DNA of 64,000 nucleotides from assembly GCA_965603355.1 (NCBI GenBank), contig CBFDCQ010000008.1, positions 5,449 to 69,448 on the forward strand, read 5' to 3'. Under the pieces are notes generated by a model. The model saw nothing but the letters and a program-made list of their open reading frames with translations, did no database searches and had not been told where the DNA came from. The translations under genes were made by a program, and so were the position numbers. This document shows positions 16,690 through 24,560 of the stretch, piece by piece. Every line of letters starts with the position of its first letter. Positions within the stretch are counted from its first letter, which is position 1. Origin of the DNA: CBFDCQ01 sp965603355 (lineage in GTDB: Bacteria > Hydrogenedentota > CAZGCA01 > CBFDCQ01).

Positions 16690-17958
16690 GTGAGAGTATC
16701 GGTGGAGAGAGAAAGCAGGGAAACGGCAATACTCGTGGGGCTCGTGACGCCGCGGGAAAGCGCTTTCGACGTCGAGGACTCGCTTGACGAGCTGCAGGAG
16801 CTGGCGCGGACCGCAGGGGCCGTCACGGTGCATCGCGAGATACAGAATCGCCGTCCCGAACCCAGATACCTGATCGGCAAGGGTAAAGCCGAGCACGTAG
16901 CGGCGCTGGTTGAAGCGCTGGAAGCCGATCTCGTCGTATTCGATACGGACCTCACCGCCGCGCAGGTGCGCAATCTCGAGAAGTTGTTCGGCGTCAAGGT
17001 AATCGACCGCACCGAGCTAATCCTGGACATTTTTTCGCAACACGCCGAGTCCCGCGAGGGCAAGATTCAGATCGAGCTCGCCCAGTTGAACTATCTGCTC
17101 CCGCGACTGATCGGCAAGGGTGTGGAGATGTCGCGGTTAGGCGGCGGGATAGGCACGCGGGGTCCCGGCGAGAAACAGCTCGAGTATGACCGCAGACGCA
17201 TACGCGGGCGCATCACAAGGCTGAACAAGGACCTGGCTGCGGTCAAACGCAGCCGGGCCGAGCAGAGGAAGAAGCGCAAGCGCGACGTTGCGGCTTCGAT
17301 CGCGATAGTAGGGTACACTAATGCAGGCAAGTCGTCGCTGCTAAACGCGTTAGCGTCGGCGGACGCGCACGTCGAGGCGGCGCTTTTTGCCACGCTCGAC
17401 CCGCGCACGCGGCGTGTCACTCTGCCGGACGGGCTCGAGGTGGTGTTCAGCGATACGGTGGGTTTCATAAAGAAGCTCCCGCACACGCTCGTCGCGGCGT
17501 TTCGGGCGACGTTGGAGGAGGTGGTCCAGGCGGATATCCTCCTTCTGGCCGCCGATGCCGGCCACCCGCTGATGGAGCAGCAGATCGGTACGGTCAAGGG
17601 TGTGCTGGCGGAGCTCGGGGCGGCTGAAAAACCTATCATCACGGTGTATAACAAACGTGACAAGATAGAAGATGCTGGTTTGCGCGAACGCCTCGAACGG
17701 AGGGGCCCGGACAGTGTGGTGATATCCGCGCTGCACGATACGGATTTTGGGAGGCTCCTCGAGCTGATTATGGCGAAGCTCAGACCGTTGCGGCGGGAGA
17801 TGACGCTCGCCATTCCGCAGGACGAGACCCAGCTCATTGGCGAGATTCACCGCCACGGAGAGGTTCTCGAGCAGCAGTACAAGGATACCGTCGTGGTCAT
17901 GAAGGCGCGCGTTGACCGTCACCTGGCGGCGAGACTGGAGGGATATAGCAAGCGATGA
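16690..17958 (+). CDS. hflX: GTPase HflX
   Basis: A 422-residue ribosome-associated GTPase. The N-terminal HflX domain (about 1-190) includes RNRRPEPRYLIGKGK-like and LARLNYLLPRLIGKG-like blocks and the glycine-rich GGGIGTRGPGEKQLEYDRR. A coiled basic linker follows. The G domain has G1 GYTNAGKSS near 205, G3 DTVGF, and an NKRD-type G4 in YNKRDKIE. HflX splits stalled or hibernating 70S ribosomes during stress. The start is a GTG. The stop overlaps the NUDIX start by four bases, so the two are translationally coupled. Confidence 0.93.
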   Translation: MRVSVERESRETAILVGLVTPRESAFDVEDSLDELQELARTAGAVTVHREIQNRRPEPRYLIGKGKAEHVAALVEALEADLVVFDTDLTAAQVRNLEKLFGVKVIDRTELILDIFSQHAESREGKIQIELAQLNYLLPRLIGKGVEMSRLGGGIGTRGPGEKQLEYDRRRIRGRITRLNKDLAAVKRSRAEQRKKRKRDVAASIAIVGYTNAGKSSLLNALASADAHVEAALFATLDPRTRRVTLPDGLEVVFSDTVGFIKKLPHTLVAAFRATLEEVVQADILLLAADAGHPLMEQQIGTVKGVLAELGAAEKPIITVYNKRDKIEDAGLRERLERRGPDSVVISALHDTDFGRLLELIMAKLRPLRREMTLAIPQDETQLIGEIHRHGEVLEQQYKDTVVVMKARVDRHLAARLEGYSKR

Positions 17959-18419
17959 AGAAACCGGATGCGCGGGAGGTGAAATACCCAAGGCTTAGAG
18001 TTTCGGCCATCATAATCGAGGATGAGAGGATTCTGCTGGTGCGCCACGAGAAGTACGGCAGAAGTTACTGGGTTCTGCCGGGCGGTGGCATGGATTTCGG
18101 CGAGACTCTCGAGGAAGCCACCGTGCGCGAGCTGAAAGAGGAGACGAATCTCGACATAACGGTTGATAAACTGGTTTTCGTGGACGATATCCTTCCCAGA
18201 GATCTCCATCGTCATGTGGTCGACGTGTACTTCACCGGGAACGTGGTCGGCGGGGACCTGGAGGTAGGAGACGATTCACATATGCATGAAGTACGGTTCT
18301 TCCCGCTCGACGAATTCCGCGATCTGCAGTTCGAGCCGGACATCGTTGACCGAATCGTCGATGCGTACCGACAGGGTTTTCCCAATTCCGCCGACTATCT
18401 AGGGAACGTGTGGGAGTAG
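17955..18419 (+). CDS. NUDIX hydrolase
   Basis: A 154-residue NUDIX protein with a complete Nudix box: GGGMDFGETLEEATVREL followed by KEETNL, fitting GX5EX7REUXEEXGU. An N-terminal basic segment and an ordinary C-terminus complete a single-domain enzyme. It should hydrolyse a nucleoside diphosphate linked to another group, releasing a phosphorylated product. The substrate cannot be read from the sequence. It overlaps hflX by four bases and is probably the last gene of this operon. A palindrome-rich stretch follows, beginning 31 bp after its stop. Confidence 0.9.
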   Translation: MKKPDAREVKYPRLRVSAIIIEDERILLVRHEKYGRSYWVLPGGGMDFGETLEEATVRELKEETNLDITVDKLVFVDDILPRDLHRHVVDVYFTGNVVGGDLEVGDDSHMHEVRFFPLDEFRDLQFEPDIVDRIVDAYRQGFPNSADYLGNVWE

Positions 18420-18450
18420 AACGGGGAGTCGGTTTGCCCCATCCAGGTAG

Positions 18451-18599
18451 GGCGGGCATCTTGCCCGCCATCGGCCCACCCGAAAGACAACAACGTAAGG
18501 GCGAGGCATGCCTCGCCCGCGTTGGCAGACAGGAATGTCTGCCCCACCGCCCCTCTGATGGGGCCGCAATCATCCGTGTGGGCGGTTCGCGAACCGCCC
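18451..18599. repeat. Cluster of four GC-rich palindromes between convergent genes
   Basis: Four hairpins lie within 150 bp: GGCGGGCATCTTGCCCGCC (18451-18469), GGGCGAGGCATGCCTCGCCC (18499-18518, perfect), GGCAGACAGGAATGTCTGCC (18524-18543) and GGGCGGTTCGCGAACCGCCC (18580-18599, perfect). They separate the NUDIX gene from the convergent MOSC-fusion gene. They could act as bidirectional, T-less terminators or mRNA-stability hairpins. Related palindromes occur at 19687-19728, 40065-40083 and 54987-55005. Confidence 0.8.
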
Positions 18600-18619
18600 C
18601 TACGTCGCGGCTGGCGGAA

Positions 18620-19666
18620 TCAGGAGCGGTTGATTGTGCGGTCTTCGGTGACGATGATGTCGACCGGGAGGTCGTGTGGTTCTGCGGGGATCGAGTCGTA
18701 AATCTGGACTTCGTAGGCGAGGGCGATCCTTTTTCCGCGAAATGCCGCGAGGAACCTGTCGTAGTACCCGCCGCCGTACCCTATTCTGTGGCACGCCGTG
18801 TCGAAAGCGATTCCAGGCACAATGGCGACGTCGGTTTCAGCAGGTTGGACCGGCCTTAGACACTGTTCTCTCGGCTCGAGTATGTCGAAGGTGGACGGTT
18901 CGAGCTCGTCAAGGCTCTTGAGTTCCGACCAGACCATCTCACGTGTTGACGGGACGGCCACGGGCACGGCCACCGTTTTGTTCTTTTCGAGCGCGCCGCG
19001 GATCAGAGGCATCGTATCAACCTCGTTGTCTTTCGAAGACACGTATGTCAGTATGGTGCGGGCAGACTCGAACTCGGAGAGCGATCTCAGTCGTTGGAGT
19101 ATCGCATCGCTTTTGTGTGCAACATGTTCCGGCGTTAACGCGCGTCGTGTCGCGAGGGCGCTGGCCCGTATTGCGCGCTTGAGCTCTTTGACCGTGATAT
19201 GCGCCCGGATGGTATCGCCCGGTTTGATCTCGCCGCCGGACAGCACCATGCCGAATATACCCTCGCGCGGCATGATGCAGTCGCCAACGAGCTTGCGTAT
19301 CTCGCATGCGGCATGACACGCCTTGCCGATTTGCGATACCTGGAGCTCCACGGTGTTGATGGTAAGCCGCGTTCCGACGGGCAGTGTATACAGGCCTATG
19401 CCGCGCGTGGTGATGTTCTCGGCGAAGTCGCCGGGGGAAAGCTCAAAACCTGATGCGCGCATCTTGTCTATGCTCTCCTCCGCGAGCAGGCTGACTTGAC
19501 GGTGCGCCATACCGGCGTGCGCGTCACCTTCAATACCGTGTTCCTGCAGGAGGGTGATGACCTCCACGGGATGCTTCCTGACACCTTTCTCGCTACTCAC
19601 GCAGACCGCAACCACGGTCCCGCACAGATCAAGATTATCCCGCATATCACTTGCTTGAGTATGCAT
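18620..19666 (-). CDS. MOSC domain fused to 5-formyltetrahydrofolate cyclo-ligase
   Basis: A two-domain protein, 348 residues from the ATG at 19666, which has AAGGA five bases upstream; an ATG at 19678 is also possible. Residues ~10-160 form a MOSC domain: EGDAHAGMAHRQVSLLAEESI, GDFAENITTRGI and the cysteine block GKACHAACEI. It is typical of stand-alone MOSC proteins linked to molybdopterin or sulfur-carrier chemistry. Residues ~165-348 form a 5-formyl-THF cyclo-ligase: RRALTPEHV, PVAVPSTREMVW, and the ATP/folate-binding GYGGGYYDRFLA. The cyclo-ligase converts 5-formyl- to 5,10-methenyl-THF using ATP. Fusion of these two domains is unusual, since MOSC is more often joined to MogA/MoaB-type domains. 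Confidence 0.87.
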   Translation of the reverse strand: MHTQASDMRDNLDLCGTVVAVCVSSEKGVRKHPVEVITLLQEHGIEGDAHAGMAHRQVSLLAEESIDKMRASGFELSPGDFAENITTRGIGLYTLPVGTRLTINTVELQVSQIGKACHAACEIRKLVGDCIMPREGIFGMVLSGGEIKPGDTIRAHITVKELKRAIRASALATRRALTPEHVAHKSDAILQRLRSLSEFESARTILTYVSSKDNEVDTMPLIRGALEKNKTVAVPVAVPSTREMVWSELKSLDELEPSTFDILEPREQCLRPVQPAETDVAIVPGIAFDTACHRIGYGGGYYDRFLAAFRGKRIALAYEVQIYDSIPAEPHDLPVDIIVTEDRTINRS

Positions 19667-19686
19667 ATCGTCCTTCATCCCTTTCA

Positions 19687-19728
19687 GCCTGCTTCAGCAG
19701 GCGGTTCTTTGCACCCCGCCGAGGCGGG
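19687..19728. repeat. Two GC-rich hairpins upstream of the MOSC-fusion gene
   Basis: GCCTGCTTCAGCAGGC (19687-19702) and CCCGCCGAGGCGGG (19715-19728) both fold completely. They lie between the DtxR-type gene and the MOSC-fusion gene, both on the minus strand. Same style as the palindrome cluster at 18451-18599. Confidence 0.75.
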
Positions 19729-19846
19729 CTAAACGTCACGGAACGTTTCAGCGATATCATTAAGTGAAGGCCGTCCAAGTTCGTCTTGCCTCTTCGCGGC
19801 GGCGCCCAATGCAGGTACTACCGCGGGCATTCTCGGTCAAGCGATA

Positions 19847-20587
19847 TCACACGTTCGGTCCGCAGTTGGGCCCTCGCCGCCGTCGTCGTCGCGGGAACCG
19901 CTCGGGCGTATTATTCTGCGCGACGGTATTGTTTGCATCCGGCACTCTCTGGACATGCACGCAGCGCGCTATTAGCTCGTCCATAGCGAGTTGGGTCTCC
20001 CCGACGCGCACCACGAGCGACGGTTGGCGCTGGTGCATTGTGACGACGGCTCCCGGGACGAGACCGAAGGAGGCGATCTTGTCGAGCCGGTCGTGTTTCT
20101 TTGTCTCGACGTACATCACGCGCCCTTTCGCTCCCGGAGGAAGCTTGTCGAGGGTTAGCACTATAGGTTGCAGCTCACTCCTGTCACGTTTACAGCATTC
20201 GCCGGGGGGGATCGGCATACCGTGCGGGCATGTGGTGGGGTGGCCGAGCAGAGTACAGATACTCTCGGTGACTTCCGGGCTAAGAATATGCTCGAACTCG
20301 CACGCCTGAGCCTCGAGCACTTCGTCTCTAACCGAGAGCACGTCGGCGAGCAGCCGTTCGGCCAGCCTGTGGCAGCGAAGGAGCTCCCCCGCCTTCTGTT
20401 CCCCTTCGCCCGTGAACGCGACTGAGCCTTCGGCAATCGTTACGAGTCCTGCGCGTTCCATCTCTCGGAGGGTAGCCTCGAGTTCTTGTCCGCTTTCCTT
20501 GGACAGTGACTCGATTGTCACTTCATCGCCGCGTTCCCTCTGCATCCAGGCAAGTTCCAGGATTTCGTCGAAATTGGTTGCATCCAT
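19847..20587 (-). CDS. DtxR-type metal-dependent regulator with FeoA domain
   Basis: A 247-residue protein started at the ATG at 20587, only 8 bp after the cytochrome gene. Residues ~1-60 form a winged helix. Residues ~60-145 are the DtxR dimerisation and metal-binding domain, with CEFEHILSPEVTESICTLLGHP and CPHGMPIPPGECC. Residues ~150-225 form a FeoA/SH3-like domain (LPPGAKGRVMYVE, LGLVPGAVVTMHQ-like). The C-terminal tail has seven consecutive basic-type residues (PRRRRRRGPN). DtxR proteins repress metal-uptake genes when loaded with Fe2+ or Mn2+. Coupling to a multiheme cytochrome hints at iron-linked control. No feoB is nearby. Confidence 0.88.
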   Translation of the reverse strand: MDATNFDEILELAWMQRERGDEVTIESLSKESGQELEATLREMERAGLVTIAEGSVAFTGEGEQKAGELLRCHRLAERLLADVLSVRDEVLEAQACEFEHILSPEVTESICTLLGHPTTCPHGMPIPPGECCKRDRSELQPIVLTLDKLPPGAKGRVMYVETKKHDRLDKIASFGLVPGAVVTMHQRQPSLVVRVGETQLAMDELIARCVHVQRVPDANNTVAQNNTPERFPRRRRRRGPNCGPNV

Positions 20588-20594
20588 GGTGATC

Positions 20595-21965
20595 TCAGTT
20601 GCTCTCGTGAGCGATCTTCGGGTAATAGGTGCTGTAGCTAAATCGCGGACTGTTCTGCTCATCGTGACACCGCTTGCAGTCCGCGCGACTGGTTCTTCCG
20701 TAACGGGTTGTCGGGGTGTCCGTGTGGTTGCTTCCGACGCCGTGACACATCTCGCATCCCACGTTGGCCAACTCGGGCGTCTCGCTCAAGCTCTCAAAAC
20801 CGTCGAAGTAACGGTAGCCTGTCACGTGACAGCGCAGACAGGCGGGATCGGATTGTCTGCCCTCGTTCTTGAGCGGCGCGAACGATTTCGCATGGCGGCT
20901 TTCCGACCAGATAGTGAACGCTTCGGCATGGCATCCGGCACACCAATCGCTGCCGACGTAATAGCCTCCCCTTTCGGGTGTCTTGATCGAGCGTTCCTTC
21001 AGAAAACCCTGGTTGACCATCATTGCCGTCGAACAGTCGAGTATCTGTCCCACGACCGGCGAATCGGAGACCTGATCCGACAGGATTAGAGTCTCATATT
21101 TGTGTGTAAATCTTCCCGGCCCGCCAAGAGCGATGTCGGTTCTGGCGAGGTACTGTCCGCCTTTGCCTGAATTCACCACTATCAGCCTATCGGTTGACCG
21201 TTCATGTTCTACAGGGCGCTCGGCCTCGTGAGAGTATACGGCCAGGTCTATCTCGGGAAACGCCTTGGTCAACGAGAGGACTTCCTTGGGGTCGGCGTGC
21301 GCGAGAAGAATCCGCAGGTCCGCTTTGCCCTTGAGTCTCGCGAGAGCGTTTCTCAGAGCTCGTTTGGCGTCCAGGACTTTCACGTCGAGACCTTCGAGTT
21401 TGGCGAGATAGTCGCTGACCTGGTTTGAGAGCACGCCTATCACTGCTATGCGTGTGTTCTTGCCGCCAACGATCCGGTCAACGACGGTGTATGCAGGAAA
21501 GAACGGTTGCCCGTCGGGTCCCGCAAGGTTGGCCGATATGAACGGGAACTTGGCTCGTTCAGCCATATTGACGAGGAAACGAGGGCCGAATGTGACATCA
21601 ATCTCGCCGATGTTGAACGCGTCGTACGCCATTTCGTTCAGTGCGAGAATTGCGGTTTGGAACCGCAGCTCGTGCTCCGCGCCGGCGCCCTGGGTCAGAT
21701 CGCCGTTCTCGAGCAGCAGGATGGGGTTCCCCTCAAACCCAATTGCCCTGACGAGCGTGTGTCTTCTGGCAAGCCCGCCACCGCACGTGGGGCAATCGGC
21801 CGGTTCCATCTCACCGGTGAGCTGGCCGCTGCAAATGACGGTCAGCTGTGCTGAAGGTTCGGCGGGATCCGTTTGCCCTATAGCGACCGCGCAAAGTAAA
21901 GCAGTAACGAGCCCTATACTTACGCCCAGAGCCGCGTGTTCGTACAGTTTCCTTCGACTCATCAT
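20595..21965 (-). CDS. Eroded 5'-nucleotidase-fold domain fused to tetraheme cytochrome c
   Basis: A 456-residue exported protein with signal segment LGVSIGLVTALLCAVAIGQT. Residues ~40-300 follow the UshA/SoxB-type metallophosphatase fold (GGLARRHTLVRAIG, LLENGDL, AYDAFNIGEIDVTFGP, NSGKGGQYLARTDI). However, the metal-binding DxH at the start reads SGQ and the GNH[ED] motif reads GEID, so activity is doubtful. Residues ~340-445 carry four CxxCH heme sites (CAGCH, CLRCH, CEMCH, CKRCH), like cytochrome c554-type proteins, with distal His candidates such as SRHAKSF. Expected site is the periplasm, in electron transfer. It overlaps the DUF1573 gene by four bases and abuts the DtxR gene, so the three are likely co-expressed. 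Confidence 0.88.
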   Translation of the reverse strand: MMSRRKLYEHAALGVSIGLVTALLCAVAIGQTDPAEPSAQLTVICSGQLTGEMEPADCPTCGGGLARRHTLVRAIGFEGNPILLLENGDLTQGAGAEHELRFQTAILALNEMAYDAFNIGEIDVTFGPRFLVNMAERAKFPFISANLAGPDGQPFFPAYTVVDRIVGGKNTRIAVIGVLSNQVSDYLAKLEGLDVKVLDAKRALRNALARLKGKADLRILLAHADPKEVLSLTKAFPEIDLAVYSHEAERPVEHERSTDRLIVVNSGKGGQYLARTDIALGGPGRFTHKYETLILSDQVSDSPVVGQILDCSTAMMVNQGFLKERSIKTPERGGYYVGSDWCAGCHAEAFTIWSESRHAKSFAPLKNEGRQSDPACLRCHVTGYRYFDGFESLSETPELANVGCEMCHGVGSNHTDTPTTRYGRTSRADCKRCHDEQNSPRFSYSTYYPKIAHESN

Positions 21966-23074
21966 TGTGTGTCGTCTTCCTCGAGGACCACGCCGGCGAC
22001 CGGGACAACAATCTGCTCCGGACTGACCCGCGTGAGCTTCAGGGTTACTGAACCGATCCTTTCGCCGGGTTCCGCTCCCGGCTGGAGCGTGCCGACGATT
22101 CTATGCCTCTGCTGCAAGCCCAACGTTGTTCTTCTCCACGTTACACCTTCAATGTCGGACTCTATCCCGGCGAGCCCGAATGGTGCGTCGCCGTACACAT
22201 CTATCGCGCCTAGACTTTCGGCCGGCGACCGCGCCGCAAAGAACAGGAGTTCAGGTGTGGTGTACAATCCACCTGTCACAAACGCCCTGACCGGCACGGC
22301 CACGGTTGGCAGACGCTTGATGTTAGTGTGCACAAGGACATTCGTGTTAAGAACACCGCCAGCCGCCTCCGGTTTGAGGCGCACCTCGATCTCGTACTGA
22401 GCGGCGCCGGGAACGGATTCATCTCCGGCGGACGGTGCGGCCTCTGAATAGGAGGCGGCGACACTGTCTGAAGAGCTTTCGACACCGGTTATCTCGACTG
22501 GTTCACGCCACGTCTGCTTCAAGCTAACGATCTGGCTGGCACCCTTGCCTTTCTCAATGGTGCCGAAATCTATCGTCTCCGGCTCTATCACGAACTCAGG
22601 TGTGATATCGGCCGACACAAGCAGAGTGGTGAGGAGTTTTTCCGGGTCGTTCGAGTAGATATACGCTCCAATTCTCGGCGATTTTCCGTGGAAATGCTGG
22701 GGATCGAGCGTCGCGATCAGGTCCGCGGCGGCTTCCGGCTCAATTTCCAAAGTGGACAGTTCCAGGCTAAGACAGCCGCACGACGTTTTGAACCCTTCAA
22801 TGTTCAGCGTGGCCTCGCCGGTATTCTTTATCGAGAAAGTGTGATCGAGCACTTGGTCCGGCTCAATGGCGCCGAAATCGTGCCCCTCCTCCGAGACCTC
22901 TATACGCGGTTGAGGCCCTGCCGGCTTCGGTTGCACGCCGGTGGTTTGCCTAGGAGGTACAAATACGATTCCATCCTGCACCGGAGGTTTAGCCACGCGG
23001 TAGGCGTAACCCAGCAGGACCACAAGTCCGAGCAGGACAATCGCCACTATGATTTCGTTGCTGCGAATCTTCAT
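21962..23074 (-). CDS. DUF1573 domain membrane-anchored protein
   Basis: A 370-residue protein with one N-terminal transmembrane anchor (IIVAIVLLGLVVLLGYAY) followed by a proline-rich linker. Its DUF1573 domain (about 60-150) has the diagnostic VSEEGHDFGAIEPDQVLDHTFSI-like start and the KTSCGCLS cysteine motif. A second Ig/MSP-like unit (IDFGTIEKGKGASQIV) and a third, less clear one follow. DUF1573 proteins are extracytoplasmic and common in planctomycetes and Bacteroidetes. Their function is poorly defined, often a structural or redox-linked role. The stop overlaps the downstream cytochrome gene (ATGA), which suggests a joint periplasmic role. Confidence 0.85.
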   Translation of the reverse strand: MKIRSNEIIVAIVLLGLVVLLGYAYRVAKPPVQDGIVFVPPRQTTGVQPKPAGPQPRIEVSEEGHDFGAIEPDQVLDHTFSIKNTGEATLNIEGFKTSCGCLSLELSTLEIEPEAAADLIATLDPQHFHGKSPRIGAYIYSNDPEKLLTTLLVSADITPEFVIEPETIDFGTIEKGKGASQIVSLKQTWREPVEITGVESSSDSVAASYSEAAPSAGDESVPGAAQYEIEVRLKPEAAGGVLNTNVLVHTNIKRLPTVAVPVRAFVTGGLYTTPELLFFAARSPAESLGAIDVYGDAPFGLAGIESDIEGVTWRRTTLGLQQRHRIVGTLQPGAEPGERIGSVTLKLTRVSPEQIVVPVAGVVLEEDDTQ

Positions 23075-23246
23075 TTCGATACGCCGACTCTTTCCTCAGA
23101 CCAGCTTAAGTGTCCCGCATAAGATAGCATAATTGGAAGGATAGAAGCAAGGAACTGTTGACGGTTTCTTCCCGGTTGACAGCCGGTTCCGACCTTCCAG
23201 TGATCGTTCGATAGGCCGCACTCCGGGGAGCGGCAGGGTTGACGGT

Positions 23247-24560
23247 CTATGGTGTCGCGGACAGTACCGGGCTGAACGGTGGGGCCGTGCTCCAAAGCAG
23301 CCCATACAGGACTGTGATGAGGAGTGCGACGAGAATGCCTACATAGAGCCTCTTGACAACGGATTCTTGTCGGATACTCCCTCCGAGTAGAGTGATGATG
23401 CAAAAGATAATACTCAGAAGGAAGGCGGTCTTGATGTAGAAGGCTCCCATGCGCAGAGCGACTACCGCTGCAAGTCCTGCAAAGGGAATTGCTGCGCCAC
23501 CTGTTGCGGCAACCTTGTTGAAGATGCGCGTTCTTGCGCGCCTGCGCGCCACGTCCCTCGCGCTCTTGCCGGTGGTGATGTCAGTTCCGCACGCGACACA
23601 GATTCTGTCACCGGGGCTGATTTCAGCGCGACATCGAGGGCACTGTTTTGCGCCGGCCGGTGTCGCGGGAGCCTCGATGCGCGTTTCCTGCACCATCGTA
23701 GGTTTTACGGCGCGCAGCTTTTCCCTGGATGCGGCCGCGCGAATCACGGTGGGCCGGATCATCGATAGAGCGGTGGCCGCTTGTTCCGCGCTCTTGTACC
23801 TATCTTTTGGATCTTTTGTAAGCATCCTCATCACAACCCGCGCCAACCCGTCCGGCACCGCCCTGTTCAGTTCCTTAATGTCTGTCGGCCCTTCGTACTG
23901 GTGTTTCTGTATAATCTCGAGCGCTGTTGCGCCTTCGAATGGAACGTTGCCCGCGAGCAATTCGTAGATGACTACTCCGAGGGAATAGACGTCTGAGGAT
24001 TTGCCGACTGGCGTCCCTTTGCTCTGTTCGGGCGACATGTACTCGGGAGTGCCGACGATATCGCCGGTGCGCGTCATGCGAGTGGCATAAGTGAGCCTGG
24101 CCACGCCGAAGTCGGTCAGCTTCGGTTTGCCGTCCGTGCCGACTAGGATGTTGCCCGGCTTGATATCGCGGTGTATGATCCCGGCTTTGTGCGCGTGCGC
24201 GAGAGCGGCCGCTACACTTATGGCGAGGTCGAGCGTGCGCCCGACATCGAACCGCTCACCCTCGGCCAGCAGATCGTCCAGACTGCTGCCCTCGACAAAG
24301 TCCATCGCGTAGTAGTGAGTGCCTTGATCTTCGCCCACGGCGTGGATCTTGACTATGTTCGGATGGTCGAGCTTGGCGAGAGCTTCCGTCTCTCTCTTAA
24401 ACCTCTTGACGAACACCGGGTCTATGGTAAACTCGCTCGAGAGGACTTTCAGGGCTACCGTGTGGCCGGCGTCGAGTTCAGTAGCACGGTACACGACACC
24501 CATTCCGCCGCGTCCCAGCTCGCCCTCGATCTTGTAGTTGCCCAACGTGTCACTGTTCAT
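23247..24560 (-). CDS. Hanks-type Ser/Thr protein kinase with zinc ribbon and membrane segments
   Basis: A 437-residue kinase. The kinase domain (about 8-270) has GRGGMGVVY, catalytic Lys38 (VALKVL), HRDIKPGN with Asp132, the DFG at ~150-152 and SPEQ, all intact. A zinc-ribbon motif follows (CPRCRAEISPGDRICVACG, ~305-325). The C-terminus has about three hydrophobic segments (residues ~350-430), placing the kinase domain in the cytoplasm and little outside. It overlaps the second kinase gene by 11 bases. Targets are unknown; the FHA domain of the upstream cyclase is a natural candidate reader of its phosphothreonines. Confidence 0.93.
   Translation of the reverse strand: MNSDTLGNYKIEGELGRGGMGVVYRATELDAGHTVALKVLSSEFTIDPVFVKRFKRETEALAKLDHPNIVKIHAVGEDQGTHYYAMDFVEGSSLDDLLAEGERFDVGRTLDLAISVAAALAHAHKAGIIHRDIKPGNILVGTDGKPKLTDFGVARLTYATRMTRTGDIVGTPEYMSPEQSKGTPVGKSSDVYSLGVVIYELLAGNVPFEGATALEIIQKHQYEGPTDIKELNRAVPDGLARVVMRMLTKDPKDRYKSAEQAATALSMIRPTVIRAAASREKLRAVKPTMVQETRIEAPATPAGAKQCPRCRAEISPGDRICVACGTDITTGKSARDVARRRARTRIFNKVAATGGAAIPFAGLAAVVALRMGAFYIKTAFLLSIIFCIITLLGGSIRQESVVKRLYVGILVALLITVLYGLLWSTAPPFSPVLSATP

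Noticed and set aside
18451..18599. Possible CRISPR array or tandem repeat
   Set aside because: The four units are different palindromes with unequal spacing, so there is no shared direct repeat and no spacer pattern.
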